NCBI GenBank assembly: GCA_002633005.1 | Contig: NMRA01000005.1 | Coordinates: 1,471,236-1,535,235, forward strand | Source of the DNA: Phoronis australis | Taxonomy: Eukaryota; Phoronida; Phoronidae | DNA: 64,000 bases | Reading direction: 5' to 3' | Shown here: positions 35,100-47,849 of the stretch, piece by piece | Position numbering within the stretch: the first letter of the stretch is position 1 | Layout: every line of letters begins with the position of its first letter | Position numbers and translations under genes: made by a program | Notes under the pieces: model-generated | What the model was told of the DNA's origin: nothing | Database searches by the model: none | The model's input: the letters and a program-made list of their open reading frames with translations, nothing else

Positions 35100-36230
35100 A
35101 CATTTCCTAGCAGTAAACACATGTTTTGTGGTGGCATTTGCCTCTTAATTTCATCCCAAAAATGTACACATTCATTGTGCACATGTGTATGTCAGAATAC
35201 TTTGGACTGCCTGAGTTCCCATAGAAAAATGAGTTTACTCTAACATTGTAGTGAATCATGTTGGACATAAAATGTAACTTCCTTCGAAAACTAAACACTC
35301 CATAACGCTACAAAAAGTGATACGTCATCAAACGAACATAAATTAAATGCTTGATATGTGGCGTCAAACTTGTAAAGTGTGTAGGTTAGTTCTCCATACG
35401 ACAGGTGACTCTCAATCAGTTTCTGTAGAACACTCCTCCTGAGACGACCAACTGGAAACAAATAACACTGACGACACTTCGTGTAACCACTGACGTCATG
35501 TTTAGATGACAGATATTAAAGATTTAAGTAGAGCTTCATAATACAAACAATAACCTTCTGGAAAATAATTTGGTAACATTCCTCAAGAAATGTGTGGAAC
35601 CAACTGGTCCCTTCTATAAGGGTCTAGTTGGCAACTATCTGCTTCCTGCGAAGACGAACTCTGTTGGCAATCCTATGCGTGTAAAACAACTAATCAGCTT
35701 AGTCCCTGAACCGTGATTCAGATAACTTAAAATCTGACGCCGCAGTGTCAGGGGAAGGATTTTTAGCTTTCACCCACAAACCCTATCCGCAGTTTACTTT
35801 CCGTCATACATGATCGCATCCACTGTCGCAAGTGAGCGAAAATTGCGAGTTTCCAAATTTTCATGAAGTATTATTTGTGCATGAAGTTGATCTGAATGAA
35901 TAATAACGTTCATCGGATGACATCTAGCCCCGACACTCGACAATAAATGTGGCAAATCTCACAACTGACATGGACACTGACGGTGTGGCTGAAACTCCGC
36001 AAAGACCAGAATAACATTCAAATACGTTTCCAAAAGGTTAGATTAATATTTCCGTATCATTAAAGCTATAAGTGCCTGATACAAGAAATTAAAATAGTCC
36101 CATAATGTGTTGCTAAGAACGAAAAATCGATAAGAGGGAACACATAATTATGGAGATCCATAATGTGCTGCTAAGAATGAACGTTAGATAAGGGGGACCC
36201 TATCGAACACCCAAATATCAGTAAAGAATT
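35100..36230. repeat. Duplicated block (copy at 43.0-44.3 kb)
   Basis: Parts align in direct order with 43020-44290: first 35120-35300 with 43020-43190, then 35360-35500 with 44030-44130, then 35880-36180 with 1-300 and 44190-44300. In the first part the minus strand is open in both copies with shared residues (HYNVR..SF, then Y..DI..C), but the similarity is too thin to call a gene. Confidence 0.6.
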
Positions 36231-36313
36231 TTATGATGAGCATGGTCGTCCCTGAAAAAGTGTTAATTCCTCCGAAAATTGCGGTTGCACCCTCTTTTAA
36301 CGCCCTAGATCCG

Positions 36314-36573
36314 TTAAAGGAGAATGCCACCCAATAGCAACCTATTTTGTATCAATTTAGATCGAGTAGTTCCACCCGATAACAGCAAGTACAGCTCTGT
36401 CCCCACACCTCACGGCAGACGGAAGTGTTGAAATTAACCAATGACGTCTGTTCAGCAGTTCACAACACGTTTATTGGTGTTAGCTTTTCGGTTGAACTCA
36501 TCGTTTTACACCAATAAATCATCAAAACTCGGTGTAAAACCCGTACAAATACATCGAATTATTGAACAAACGT
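36314..36573. repeat. Direct repeat, second copy of 6.44-6.72 kb
   Basis: See the copy at 6441-6720. A 16-bp segment near 36450 is missing relative to that copy ('aatcggttcgaatgca'). Confidence 0.85.
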
Positions 36574-37299
36574 GTTGTTTTATTTTGCTGTTACGGATTA
36601 TTAAGTATTTGTAGGTACCGTAGCCTACAGAGTTCTGTAGGCCAATTTACCAAGGTCGGCCGCGGAAGTCTGGGGTCTGTTCCGCGATAAATTTGAATTA
36701 TTCCTCCTGAAATACAGACAGGAGAAAACAGCTGTGTGTTGTAATTTCAGACGCGATTTTTTCAGTTCTAAACACACAAAACGCTTGCTATCCCGGCCAG
36801 TGGCTCGGAACCCGATCAGGCCCCTCACGGCCGGACTGAAGACATCACGAACATAAACCAGCCAAAGTTAGAAACAGAACTTCCAGGCACGAAAAAACAA
36901 TACTAGTGCGCCAAAGAAATAATGTGCACGTGATTGTTTTGGTGAATTAGCCGCAAAACTGCAAGTCTACAACTAGCTCGTCGGGAGTCGAGAAGTCAGA
37001 TTACCCTTCCACAGAACCGTCAGGGCAAAAGTTGTACAGTAACAAGGATTCGAATAATTGTATATGAACATCTTAATAAAGATTCCCCTAACATCCGACC
37101 ATAAGATATAAAATCGAGTTTCACAACAGCTTTCCGTCAGCAAACACTGAATTAGCATGCACTCACACGGCCTCGGTGCCTTTATTGCATCTGAAACCGG
37201 TAACATAGTGGTTTATTCATTGCTGTCTTCTCAAAACATTTGCACTCACAAATACTCCAAAGGCATTACGTATTATACCTAATGAGGCAGACTTTGTTT

Positions 37300-37345
37300 C
37301 AGTTTTATATAAGCATTGGTTAGGGTGAGAATAGTTCAGTTTGAA
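37300..37345 (+). promoter_or_regulatory. TATA-type core promoter
   Basis: 'tttatataagc' at 37304-37314 and an initiator-like 'ttcagttt' at 37335-37342, about 32 bp apart, the usual spacing. An ATG follows at 37373. The tandem copy reads 'ttgatataagc' at about 37594 with the same downstream spacing. Confidence 0.55.
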
Positions 37346-37372
37346 ACAGAACGCAGAATAATAAACGTCAAC

Positions 37373-37444
37373 ATGGCTACTCGCAATCCCGACTTAGACG
37401 AAAGCTCATCCGACGAAGATTTGTGTCAGCAAACACTGAAATAG
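37373..37444 (+). pseudogene. Gene start with acidic N-terminus, cut by duplication
   Basis: ATG codes MATRNPDLDESSSDEDL then runs into the start of the next tandem unit and stops at 37444. The acidic Ser/Asp stretch matches the second unit (LDECSSDEDF). The unit is about 289 bp: 37136-37424 repeats as 37425-37713. Family not certain; acidic N-termini like this begin many small transposon proteins. Confidence 0.5.
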
Positions 37445-37663
37445 TATGCGCTCACACGGCCTCGGTGCCCGGACAATCAGTTTGTTGCACCAAAAGCTGG
37501 TAACGCAGTGATCTATTCATTGCTGGCTTCTCATAACATCTGCACACTCCAAGGCATTACATGTTGTATCTAATGAGACAGGCTTTGTTTCAGTTTGATA
37601 TAAGCATTGGTTGAGGTGAGAAAAATTCATTTTGAAACAGAACGCCCAATAGCAAACGTCGAC

Positions 37664-37816
37664 GTGACAATTAGTAATTCCAAGTTAGACGAGTGCTCAT
37701 CCGACGAAGATTTCACAGGTCGATTGTTAGGTTTCAAAGGCTATAAGTTCGAACAGGAATACACTGATCAAGAAATACTAGAGAGGCTCAGTGAACGTGC
37801 ACAGACAACGGACTAG
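37664..37816 (+). CDS. Acidic small ORF, second tandem unit
   Basis: Aligned with the unit before, the ATG is replaced by GTG at 37664, and the frame then continues through LDECSSDEDF, GRLLGFKGYKFEQEYTDQE and ILERLSERAQ to TAG at 37816. The xGYxFEPxYT-like pattern recalls the N-terminal part of invertebrate P2X7-intracellular-domain-like or transposon proteins, but the diagnostic Cys/His part does not follow. Probably a fragment without a good start codon. Confidence 0.4.
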   Translation: MTISNSKLDECSSDEDFTGRLLGFKGYKFEQEYTDQEILERLSERAQTTD

Positions 37817-38243
37817 ATGGATAATTTCAAAAATCGCTTGAATGACTTTTCATGTTGTCACGATAACGTAAACGACTTACGCTTGCATTTGCCGTCACGA
37901 AATTCCGCAAGTGAAACGCCTTCTTGGAGAAGCGCAGATGTGTCTCAATGACCACATGACTTCAGGTGATTTGGTAGGTTCATTACCTCAGAATCAACAG
38001 CGTACCGTCCGTCGAATCGCCTATTCACCAAAATAGTTGAAAAAACGAGCATAACTCTAAACTAGGTGCACGTTTTACGTTGAAACCAACGCTTAAAGAC
38101 AAATGTGTTAAAAACCCAACTCATTGCCAACAAGTTGTGTAATATTTACACAAATTTAACCAGCTCCGCTCAATGAAAACATATTTGGAGTCAATGAATC
38201 TTTACGTAGCATTCTATTCAAGATAATTTATACGTAGTCTTAC

Positions 38244-39098
38244 ACATGTACAAAATGAGAATCAGTCCAAACGTGAAGTCAGGATCTGTTGGTTTGAATA
38301 CAGCGGCAATGTTGTAGATGGTCATGACCAGGGCAACTTACAGACTCAGTAGAGAAATAACAAGAAATGCTATCTCTAGCTTGGTCACGTCGCTCCAAGT
38401 TCTTCTCTAAAATGAAAATCAACACGGTCAGTAGAAACACACTGCAGCTACATATGTAATTATTTACTCGCTTCCGGAGGCAAATACTTTCAATGACTGA
38501 AGACTTGTCCTGGAAATGTGAAAACGTTAAAAGACGACGCGGTTGGGTTACACTTTTCAAAAATTCATTATCTCATGCATCAATTTAAAAACGCAAGTTT
38601 TGATTTTTTCAGTCTATATCACGAGACTTCTGAAAATCAGATATTTTTAGAATTGCAACGTTGGGAAACACAAATTACGCCTTGTTACTTCAGCAGATCG
38701 ATTTGTCAATACCTCGCAGGTAACGTGACAGCAATTCCTTTCCTCCCAGAGGTCGATCATCTATTTCCTATTTACTTTGTTACACGCAATCGATAGTGTT
38801 ATAAAAAAAACAAAAAAAAACAAAAAAAAACAAAGATCACGACTTTCTTGTCATATCAAGCCAGTGTGACGACAAACAATATAATCAAAATGAATGGAAA
38901 GTTGTCTTTAACTTTCACTTCCCTTTAGGCGCATTATGTAACAGCTAGTGGCAACTTGTCGAATCAGGCTTAGTTTTAAAATCAAGAGTTTTTACCAACC
39001 TTTCCTAAAACCGTGTCCCGTGTGCCTGGTGGTACATCAATTCCTACTTCCTCAAAAGTGATGGTAGCAACTGCGATTTCAGACATTTCTGTAGACAT
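38244..39098 (-). pseudogene. Paralogue of membrane protein, exons 1-3, broken
   Basis: Exon 1 (39000-39098) is intact: MSTEMSEIAVATITFEE to the donor. Exon 2 (38713-38775) has a TAG and its acceptor AG has become AA. Exon 3 (38244-38406) keeps its size, splice sites and FKPTDPDFTFGL but has an in-frame TAA (38338-38340). Introns are far shorter than in the main gene (about 220 and 305 bp), showing the likely ancestral size before transposons expanded the other copy. No exons 4-8 were found to its left, so it is a truncated pseudogene. Confidence 0.8.
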
Positions 39099-39430
39099 TT
39101 TTATCCGCCGAGGTACTGGTGTTCAGTGCCGCACGAAAGAATTGTTTAGTATCTGCCAGTGCACATGCGCTAACCTTGCCCAGCACAGTACCTAGCGTTA
39201 CGATGGGGTTGGTCAATGTCTTTGTAATACGGAATAGTGCAATGTCAGTTGCCGCGACTATGGGCATTGGTCTGCATTTTGAAGCTAAAAATGGCCAGGC
39301 CACAAAACCAAAGTTAGATCTGCTCTTTACCCCGAGGTCTGCCTTCATTGATTAAACAATCATACGTGTCGTTCCTAATAATTTTAGCCAAGATTTCGTA
39401 AAGAGCACGGTTCGAGACACCTTGCACGAT
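39099..39430 (-). promoter_or_regulatory. 5' flank of the pseudogene paralogue
   Basis: Copy of 22061-22560 with deletions. The 78- and 89-codon frames here are not conserved in the other copy and are not genes. Confidence 0.4.
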
Positions 39431-40489
39431 TTGCCAGGCGACGATTAAAATACAAAAATACCGCATCGTTTTTTTGTCGTCTCAGGTGAAAATTTCCGAA
39501 TAACTAAAAATACCGAGCCATCGAATAACTATTTAAAAAGAAGATAGATAGAATAATTACGCTTTCTTTGTTCGTTTCTGTAAAATGCGTACACTCAAGA
39601 CGCATATCCGTTCAGTTGCACAATCCAGCCAGCAACCAGATGAGTGGTTGAGCGATGTCATTTGGTACTCAAATTGTTGACTTTGGTGTTCAGAAATAGA
39701 TTGTGCGGTTCTAGGATACTCGACTTTTGTTAGGAGGCTGGAATGTCCATTACGTTGTCTTCAAAACTGATTAGCGCTTCCAGGCTGTGTCCGGGGTGGA
39801 ACAATAAATTGACGTGAAACAGGAAAAATGTCACGATGAATCGTGAAATCCAGAACATGTTTCCCGCTTGACTAATCCTTGACTCGAACCTAAGACGTTT
39901 CCTGGGCTCACACTAAGATTGAAGCTACGACGGTCTGTGAAGGACACAAAACGCAACCCCCTTCACCCCCACCATTGGAGCGAAGCAGGCGCAGGCATGG
40001 GTTACGACCTTTGTCGTCAATAGCACTGAAACATGCCTTCGTTTTATACTGGTCGTACAAAGTGGCAGCTCATACAGTGTCTCTCAGTGGTTGGAGGACA
40101 ACAGGCATGTGTTCTTACAATTTTTCCGTAGAGAATTTGAACTTCTGTTGATGTCAAAACATTTTCTTTTAGTTGCAAATTTCAAGAAAACAATCTGTCG
40201 ACTGATTGCCACATCGTCATTTTTTCTCCCACAAGGCACTTCTACGTCGTTCTAAATAGACATATCACCCGTGACAGTCAAATATAAATTACATTTCCTC
40301 TAAAGTTTCTCATAAAATTGAACCTCCAAAAAGGTCAAGGAAGTTAATTGATGTTTATTATTTGAATCTCTTGTACAGAACTATGACCGTATATCGCCTA
40401 TCACGGTCCTCTTTTCATTTCTGGTAACGATCTTGTAACGCACGTATCATTCATATATTATTCGGGACATATGTCAATCATAAATAGTT

Positions 40490-40865
40490 TTGCTGAGTTT
40501 AGAATGTTGTGATGCTGCACTAATGGCTTTGGAACCAGATTTTAGACTACGGCAACAAGCAAACAGGTACGTCAGCATTGACTATATGCACTCCACTTTG
40601 GGTTGGCTCAAACTGGATGTGTATAGACATTATATTATGTGTTTGTCTATGTACAGATGTCTCCATGGCACGACACTTGAATACTTGCGTGACGAAATTC
40701 AACTAATAAACCAGGTTTAGTGCTAATGAAAACTTCAACCCTATTAAGCAGGAGTAAATTTGGTAAACGTTTGTTCTTTTCCTATGGTGCCACAATGTGG
40801 AACCATCTCGAATCTGATGTCCAGCACAGTGGGTCTATATGCTACATTTAAATAAAGATACATGT
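40490..40865 (+). pseudogene. LINE ORF2 end fragment (LINE-D)
   Basis: Codes LGWLKLDVYRHYIMCLSMYR, then CLHGTTLEYLRDEI and, after a stop and frame change, a stretch with FLWCHNVEPS-like text (40780-40830). This is the familiar 'LxWLPVxxR ... CLHGxAPxYLxD ... WNxLP' end of CR1/Jockey-type ORF2 proteins. 5'-truncated, interrupted. Plus strand. Confidence 0.75.
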
Positions 40866-40869
40866 GCAA

Positions 40870-42310
40870 TGTTCTGTTTCAATCTCTCTTTATCATTTGT
40901 TAGAATTTTATGGAAGAACAGAATTGTTATGCTGAAAAGGTTTTCCCCAAAATAAATATATCACACTACAAGACATTTTTATGTCTTTCAACAAATTTAG
41001 CTTTACTTGAGGGGAGACTTTGGTTCAATATTTTGCTTGGCCATTTACCGTTTTTTGGAATTACAGTATTTGTAAATAAATAGGGAAATTACGTTCTATT
41101 TGCTTAAAATCATGCAGGACTGCATAAACAAGTACCGGTATGCGTGAAGTAGGCATGATGTGCGGGTATTGGAGGTGATGTAAAACATTGTAGCCTGTAG
41201 AAGGGGGGTCACGGTGCGACGGACCCAGGTATCTAGATCGGGGGGGGGGGTCAACCATGCAGTCACTATATGAATAAACTTTTTTAAATTGTGACTGATT
41301 TGTAGTTCAATTGAATAGTTTCTTTTTTTGTTTGATCTGTTTTTCTGTCATCTTCATAAAGTCCGGACCTCTACATACATAAAAAATACATATACATAAC
41401 ATATATATAAAACGCAAAATAAAATTTTAACTTCTCTTTGTTATAACAAAAAGATGACGGGGGTATTTTGGAGACAACGAAATCGTGTATTCTTCGGAGA
41501 CTGGGAAACGTTTCTCCGAGTGCAATCGTTGGAGTGGGACATAAATTGTTTTTTGGACAACCAGACCTTCGTCGGTTCTGATAGACATTGCTTTCGAGGT
41601 CGGCTGCATTGAAGACAAGAAATTACGGTGTACTCGTAGTTAGAGCTTTACTTATTTGAGGGTCCAACTTCTAAGCAGAATTCACTATCGCTATGAAGAC
41701 AAAACGACACAATTTGAGTCCAAACAAGAAGAACAAAAGGACTTGAATTCGGTGACTACTTATATAAATTTCGGTGACACCTAGGAATTCCCACTTTTCA
41801 GCAAACTCCATGCATTCCACGTGGTTTATTTTTCATTGCTGCATTTCATCAAATCTTTACAGTACAAGTTCCCCCCCCCCAACCACCCCACTTAAAAATG
41901 CTCCTCCGCTCCCTGACAAGAGAAGCGAGCATGTGGGAGCATATGGATGATAGCTACTGCTCGACAAACCTGGATAAATAAAATGTGCAGTTCGCCGTTG
42001 CATGTTTTCAAGACTGTCAAATATATTTGAGTATAGGGATCTCAGAAAAGACGCATTTGGGGACTACGAAGGATACCGACGCTAGTTTCCAGTGAAACAA
42101 CATATGAGAATGAGGTAAAAGGTCAAATATATTATGACAAACTTAACTCCTAGTGCCGGAAAGCGTTTTCTCTCCCATCTATCGCAGTATGAAAAGGTAT
42201 GGGACATGCTGCGGATGACTGGGCAACCGGGTAGAGAAAAAGCTTGTTCAAATAATTTTTTTTAAAAGAATTTTGGGATAATTCTTATATGAACAGGCAT
42301 ACATGTCACC
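40870..42310. other. No gene recognised
   Basis: AT-rich sequence with short homopolymers (a G run at about 41239-41248, a C run at about 41871-41880) and no conserved frame, splice pattern or paralogue that I could find. Confidence 0.5.
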
Positions 42311-42311
42311 T

Positions 42312-42596
42312 GGTCCCTGTTTCATCATGAAAAGTGACTTCTAAGTGACTTAAAGACTTAAGGCAGAAATTTGGTCTTACCCCCTCTTCACAATTGTTGA
42401 TTTAGTTAAGTATATGAGCAGTCACCACACTCTAGAAATAATTTAAAGAAATCATCTCAGTAACTAATGTGTATAATTATTCTCATACACTTCGCACCTA
42501 TGCTCTAGTGAGATTTGATAATTTTTAAAGAAATATTTTTCTGGAGCCTAGAAGACAAATTTCTGACCAACTCTTCACCTTTTACGAAACAGAGCC
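42312..42596. mobile_element. MITE with GG(T/C)(C)CTGTTTC termini
   Basis: Left 'ggtccctgtttcatcatgaa' and right (inverted) 'ggctctgtttcgtaaaagg' with a further inverted pair 'cagaaatttggtctta' / 'gacaaatttctgacc'. About 285 bp, non-coding. The design is the same as the element at 1234-1493 but the sequence differs. Confidence 0.6.
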
Positions 42597-43019
42597 TTGG
42601 ATGAGATTATTGCTATGGCCTGTCCTCCCGATATTACTATGAAAAGATACAACAAAGCAATTATTCAGAGAATTAGATAAACAAAGCATCACTCACTGTC
42701 TGCACACAAAAGAAATTTTACGCGCTAGTTGGCAATGGTCACTTAGGATCCCGGATTTCGAGAACCAGTTTAATGCTCGTTATTATCTGTCCGTTTTTCT
42801 AAAGGAGACTGGCAGACTTGAAAACTTTCTTCATGAGGAGCCATAATTGGAGTCTCGTGCTTTTGCTCAGGTGTTTTGTGCAATCGGGGCCCAACCATGA
42901 GGCCTGCGCACGTCTGATGCACCGCAAATGACATCAGACCACCTGCACTGTTTTTTTATTATCTGGAGAACACTGGTTCTCAAAATGCTGGGCCCCTGTA
43001 AGTGACCATTACCATGTGT

Positions 43020-44300
43020 TTTCGTTGTGAAATTTGGCTCTCAATTTCCATCACAAAAATGCACACAACAATTTGGCACGAGTAAATGTCAGCATGATAG
43101 GACAACTTCAAACTCCTAAAGGAAAATGAGGTTTCTCTGACGTTGTAGTGAGTCCAGTCAACTCAATCAATATCTATTAAAGTCAAGTTTAACAAGCAGT
43201 ACATATGCTCCAGCGTGCTATAAAGTTACAAGCAGCAAAAAAGCTGAATACAAATAAACAGTGGATAAGGGGGACAATTTGTCAGCAGCAACTTAAAAAA
43301 CATTTTGGATCAGCACATTTATAAAGCATGCGCGCAGCCAGTTGGGGCTCGAACGAGTGGGCAGAAATGTCTGCCTCAGAGAAAAAAATCCGAAAAAGTA
43401 GAAAAAAAAAACGAGAAAATAGTCCACTGAAAAGGCAAGAATTACCAAAATTCGGCGAATGAACAAATCATAGCTCTGAAAATACCTCGTGAATCTTAAT
43501 AAAAGGTCTAGGTTCTCAAAAATTCGAGCCCACATTTTTCAGGCTGGGTGCACGCATGTACATGTAAAGGTCTCCAGGGGTACTGGTGTATCATACAGAA
43601 CCTTAGAATGTGCTCCACAGTATGTTTTTTGGCCTTCTACACAGTATGCTTGGCACGTGAATTATATACGCAGTGTCTCTGAAGTCCAAAGAGAACATCC
43701 AGTTACCACGATATGCCGTGAACAAACACACTTCAAACACAACGTTGCGAAGCGTATCACCTTCAAGAATTAGTATATTTGTTACAGGTATATTCAGAGG
43801 CCAGAATACGAGCTAGCAAATCATTATAGTGGTTTTCAGGACTCTATGATTGAACCTTTCCATTGGTTCAGTTCGAGTCCAAAATTGGTCCCGGTAAAGA
43901 ATACATTCAGATAAATAGAGAAGTATTATAGTGGAACAAATTGTAATTGTACCGCTAAATAACACCTCACTGCATTATGCTGCGAAAACAAACATGTTCA
44001 AAACGGATATTAACGCTTGAGAAGTGGCATCAAACTTCAGATTCTTCTATCTGGTTAGAAGTTGACTCCTCAATGTCGGTTGTACGTGTGCATTTACACT
44101 TCAGACGCCACACTGGAAACGAAAAAACTAACGTCACGTAGATATATGACTGAAGTTGTGTAAGGGGATTCAGTGTTATTTATTCAAGCTGACCTACGTA
44201 AGAGAAAATTCAAATACGCTTCCAAAAGGTGGATTTTTTATTTTAAGCATCGCTAAGGTATGTGAACCTGACAAAAACTCCACAGTCTATCGCTGAAAAT
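43020..44300. repeat. Paralogous block of gene flank and intron pieces
   Basis: A patchwork matching 35120-35300, 10880-11130 (at 43290-43560), 35360-35500 and 1-300. Exon 4, which sits beside the 10.9 kb copy, is missing here. This is the decayed middle of another family member. Confidence 0.6.
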
Positions 44301-44589
44301 TGAGATTTAGATAAAGTGGGTCATTTTGATCATCCAGGGTGTCAACAGTGCACGAACTTTCACACATGGTGCACGCCTACACGGAACAAATTTAAATATT
44401 CCAGCTGTATTATATTGCAAAGAAAATAACGTCCATGATTCTTTTTTCATTCCACAATACGAAAAGCATGAAAGTAGTTCAATGCAGAAGTCAAAACTTC
44501 CGAGGATTAAATATGCTGAACATATGGCGAATAAGATGGTTAAAATCAAATTAAGCAGATTTCTTGTACATGTATGTTAATGATACACC

Positions 44590-44890
44590 GAAACAAATCA
44601 AGATCTTTGATGTGGATACCACAGCCGTGTTTCCTTACTTCCCCTAACAATAATCACGAAAAAGTTAATCAGAATTCTCGGAAAAAATGTGAAACGTAGT
44701 CAAACAAATCCCCATGAGCTCAACTCGATCTCCGCTCATCAAACGATGGTCGGACTGCACCCAAAAAGTGGAATCGGCTCTGCAGGAGATGGCGGATGTG
44801 AAAACGAACAGCCAATTTGCCAAGGTTTTATTCAGTGATTTGCTAAGTTGAGTAATTAAAAACAATGAGTTATTGACACACAAATTCAAG
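44590..44890 (-). pseudogene. 3' end region of another family copy
   Basis: Matches 1840-2000 and, further left, 2960-3140 and 460-660. On the minus strand 'ccatctcctgcag' could act as an acceptor for a short tail (EPIPLFGCSPTIV, stop), parallel to the tentative exon 9 at 1829-1905. No exon 8 was found to its right. The tail sequences differ, so this is weak. Confidence 0.3.
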
Positions 44891-45352
44891 TAGAATTGCA
44901 GGAAAAGGGAGAACTAATTTTAAACTAAAAGGAGGAAAAATTATGAACTGAGGGAGATAGTAGGTCAAAAACAAACTTTTAGGGGACCCGTATAAATATC
45001 GTCAACAATGACCACTGGCACTCACCCCATATGAGTCAGTACCTACTCTACCCATGTACACTCTTTTTTGTGATCCTTAGCATAGATTGATACTCACATC
45101 AGGCTCCCTGGTTTTAGAAAACTATAGAGGTGACCACCATTGACACTGTCAGTAGTTGTTGCAAAGGGAAGACCTTAGTCCCCAAGTTAATTGCACTGGT
45201 GCTGGCTATTTCACAGTAAAGAGAAGTACATTTTGTGAAAATTTTTGGTAAACGAAATGTAAAATATTAGCAATGTAAATCAATAAAATGTGTCAACTCA
45301 AGCCAGTGACTCGCGGTAAAAATGGAATAATGATGATTATCGTAATCACTTA

Positions 45353-45804
45353 CCGGGATTTTCCGTAGACAAGCCCATGGGCGTGTATTCGGAAAATGAA
45401 AACTTTCAGGCGTTTTAGTAACACCAAATAAAAGCCCGAGCGGTTACTCGGAAAAGAGGGTGGCATGTAAACAGAAAGTCACAGTTTTGATTAAAAACTT
45501 TCCGACTTTGACATTTTTTTACTTAAAACTGTGTTGAATTTTATGTTAATAAATGCATAGTTCGCCAACACTAAGTTCGTTTTTAGAAATGCTAAATGCT
45601 CCACAAAACTGAATTTCTGACAAAAATTTGCATCTGGATGGGCTTTTAAGACAAAATTTTTCGAATAAACGCCCCAATATCTGAACACTTGACGCCAGAA
45701 CTTGTAACACCAAATGAACTCCTATGAGCTTTTATTCGGCATAATTTTTCGAATAAACGCCCATGTGCGTTTCATCGGGTGGGCTTATCTACGGAAAATC
45801 CCGG
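45353..45804. mobile_element. Tc1/mariner-like MITE with TA target site
   Basis: 26-bp TIRs with one mismatch ('ccgggattttccgtag' at both ends after inversion) are flanked by TA (45351-45352 and 45805-45806), the target duplication of the Tc1/mariner superfamily. 452 bp. Subterminal 'ttcggaaaat' / 'tattcgaaaaatt' words. No transposase, so non-autonomous. The 65- and 66-codon frames overlapping it are not genes. Confidence 0.88.
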
Positions 45805-45809
45805 TATGG

Positions 45810-46580
45810 AGTTTTGTTTGACTAAAATGTCCATTTTTGATATTATCGTGTTTCATTTGTTACAATATTTCATTACTCACAGAGGAGTATCACATCTATT
45901 CAGTAAAACTGTATGGGCATTTGTTAGCGAAGGTAAAAAATCATTTTCAGTTATCCATACAACGGAGGTGAATTCATGAATGTGGCAATTTTTTGAATGA
46001 CATTTCTTTTCTTCAAAGCATTTTTGAAGAATCCGGGCAGTAACTTGCTGGTCAAATGCACTCCTTTAATGTAACTTAGACCAGATTAATACTTAAAGAC
46101 TTACTGAATTGTCTTAACACGGCATCATGATGAGCGATTCGAATGAAAATCAAGAAATGTAGAATTTAATATTAGGGGTCAAATATATAATTTGCATAAT
46201 CTATTTCTGGATATTTTAGAGATCGACCAAAAGATTTTTTATGATTTAGTATCTTACTAGTGCTTGAAACATGACCTTGTGTGTAGCAAATATTTTACAA
46301 GTAGCATGCGCTGCAATATTTTGATTACAGCAGCCCTTGATGTCTATATCTTTTGAGAAAATCTCCTTGGCTGCCTTGGAAACGAGGAACCCACGACCAT
46401 ATCACAAATTCTACAACAGTGCTTACCAGTGCAAAATACACGTTCCAACCAACCACTCATATGAGAGAGCCTACCCAAGCAAGAGACACAATGAAGTTTT
46501 AGTTTGGCCATCAAAGAAGGACAGATATAACCCAGTAACCCGTGGTTGTGAAGATAGCTGTGTCCGGTCCTGCCAATGAT
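45810..46580. other. No gene recognised
   Basis: A plus frame at 46337-46579 (80 codons, basic) has no copy or motif I know. The rest is AT-rich with no repeats matched in the window. Confidence 0.4.
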
Positions 46581-46584
46581 TATC

Positions 46585-47500
46585 TAAAATGACTAGGTCT
46601 TTTCGGTACTCCAGACAGATGAATTTGTAGGACTACATGGCGTTTTAGAGAAGTGAGACAAAGTGGGAAATATTGGGAATTTTACATAAAAATCAGGAAA
46701 AGTAGGGACAAGCTGAAAAGATCACGTGAAAGCCTTGTTGATATTTACGACGGTAGTCGTGGAAGTCAACAAAACTTCAGTTTCCGCCTCTTTTTGGCCA
46801 TTCTGGTTAATGTAGGTCAGTTGACCTGCCTATTTTTGTTAACCATACCCTACATACATGGCCAAAGCAAGAGAAAAGAAACGTCTTTGTCGGCGGTTTA
46901 CCGAATTACGTAGGTCTGAGTGTTCCATCTAAAACTGTGGTTGGCCACCCCTTACGACATCCTAGATCCGCTAAACCACGAGTTTAAGCGAGAGTGTAGG
47001 CCTATTAACCAAAAAATAAAGTGTCGTGTTTTGACTAAATTTGATGGTTAGACTTTGTGAAAATAATCCCAAAATGACCATTTAATTCAAAATTAAGTGC
47101 AGGACGGACAAGTGACCTCTGTATGTGAACATGAGTATTTTAAATAAGTATCAGTCGTCTTACACACGAAGTGTCACACCAAATCTGAGGAGATCTCTGG
47201 CCCGACAGAGGCTCGCCTTTCGGGACTTCCTGCTAACCAACTAGATGCTCATAGCCTACTGAGTTATAAGGACCATTGATTTAATTTATAACAGCAAGGT
47301 TGTAATTGAGTGTTCAATAGAAACTTTACAACGAACAGCAACAAATGTGCAGTTATAGGTCACCTTGACCTTTTTACGGATCGGGAGACACGCCATAATA
47401 CAGAAAGGATTATGGAAGAGTGGTAGTTCCGAGCATTACTGCCAACAAGCGTGGATATAGATCACCTCATTGTAATAGTATAGCAGCCAGATATGAGTAA
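46585..47500. repeat. Segmental duplicate of 30.7-32.5 kb
   Basis: Direct paralogue of 30737-32480 without the minisatellite expansion. Contains 46796-46837, whose 42 bp recur exactly beside the assembly gap at 49897-49938. Confidence 0.85.
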
Positions 47501-47849
47501 ACAGTCAACATCCATCTAATATAAATTGCCAGTTTACCGAGCAGACCATGGCGCCTACGTGGCACTGCATGTGCGTTAGTGAATCCGGACGGGAGTGGTG
47601 TGCGTGAACTTGGAATGCCGCTTATTCCCAAGATCATGTATACGTGAAGTTGGAATTAAAAATTTGTTACTGTAAGGAGGTGAAAGTTTTTGTTTGCTGT
47701 AAAGAACTTTAATTACTCATTATTGGCCACAGAATATCTCCCATTCTCTCCTTAACCGAAAATTGTATCACAGAATCGGGGGAATGAATGTTTAACCAAT
47801 CATTGCTTGGTGAATAATATCGCCAATAGCTGAAAAAACTGTTTAGACT

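Noticed and set aside
43489-43773. 94-codon plus frame
   Set aside because: Its left part is duplicated intron sequence (10880-11130) where the frame is not kept.
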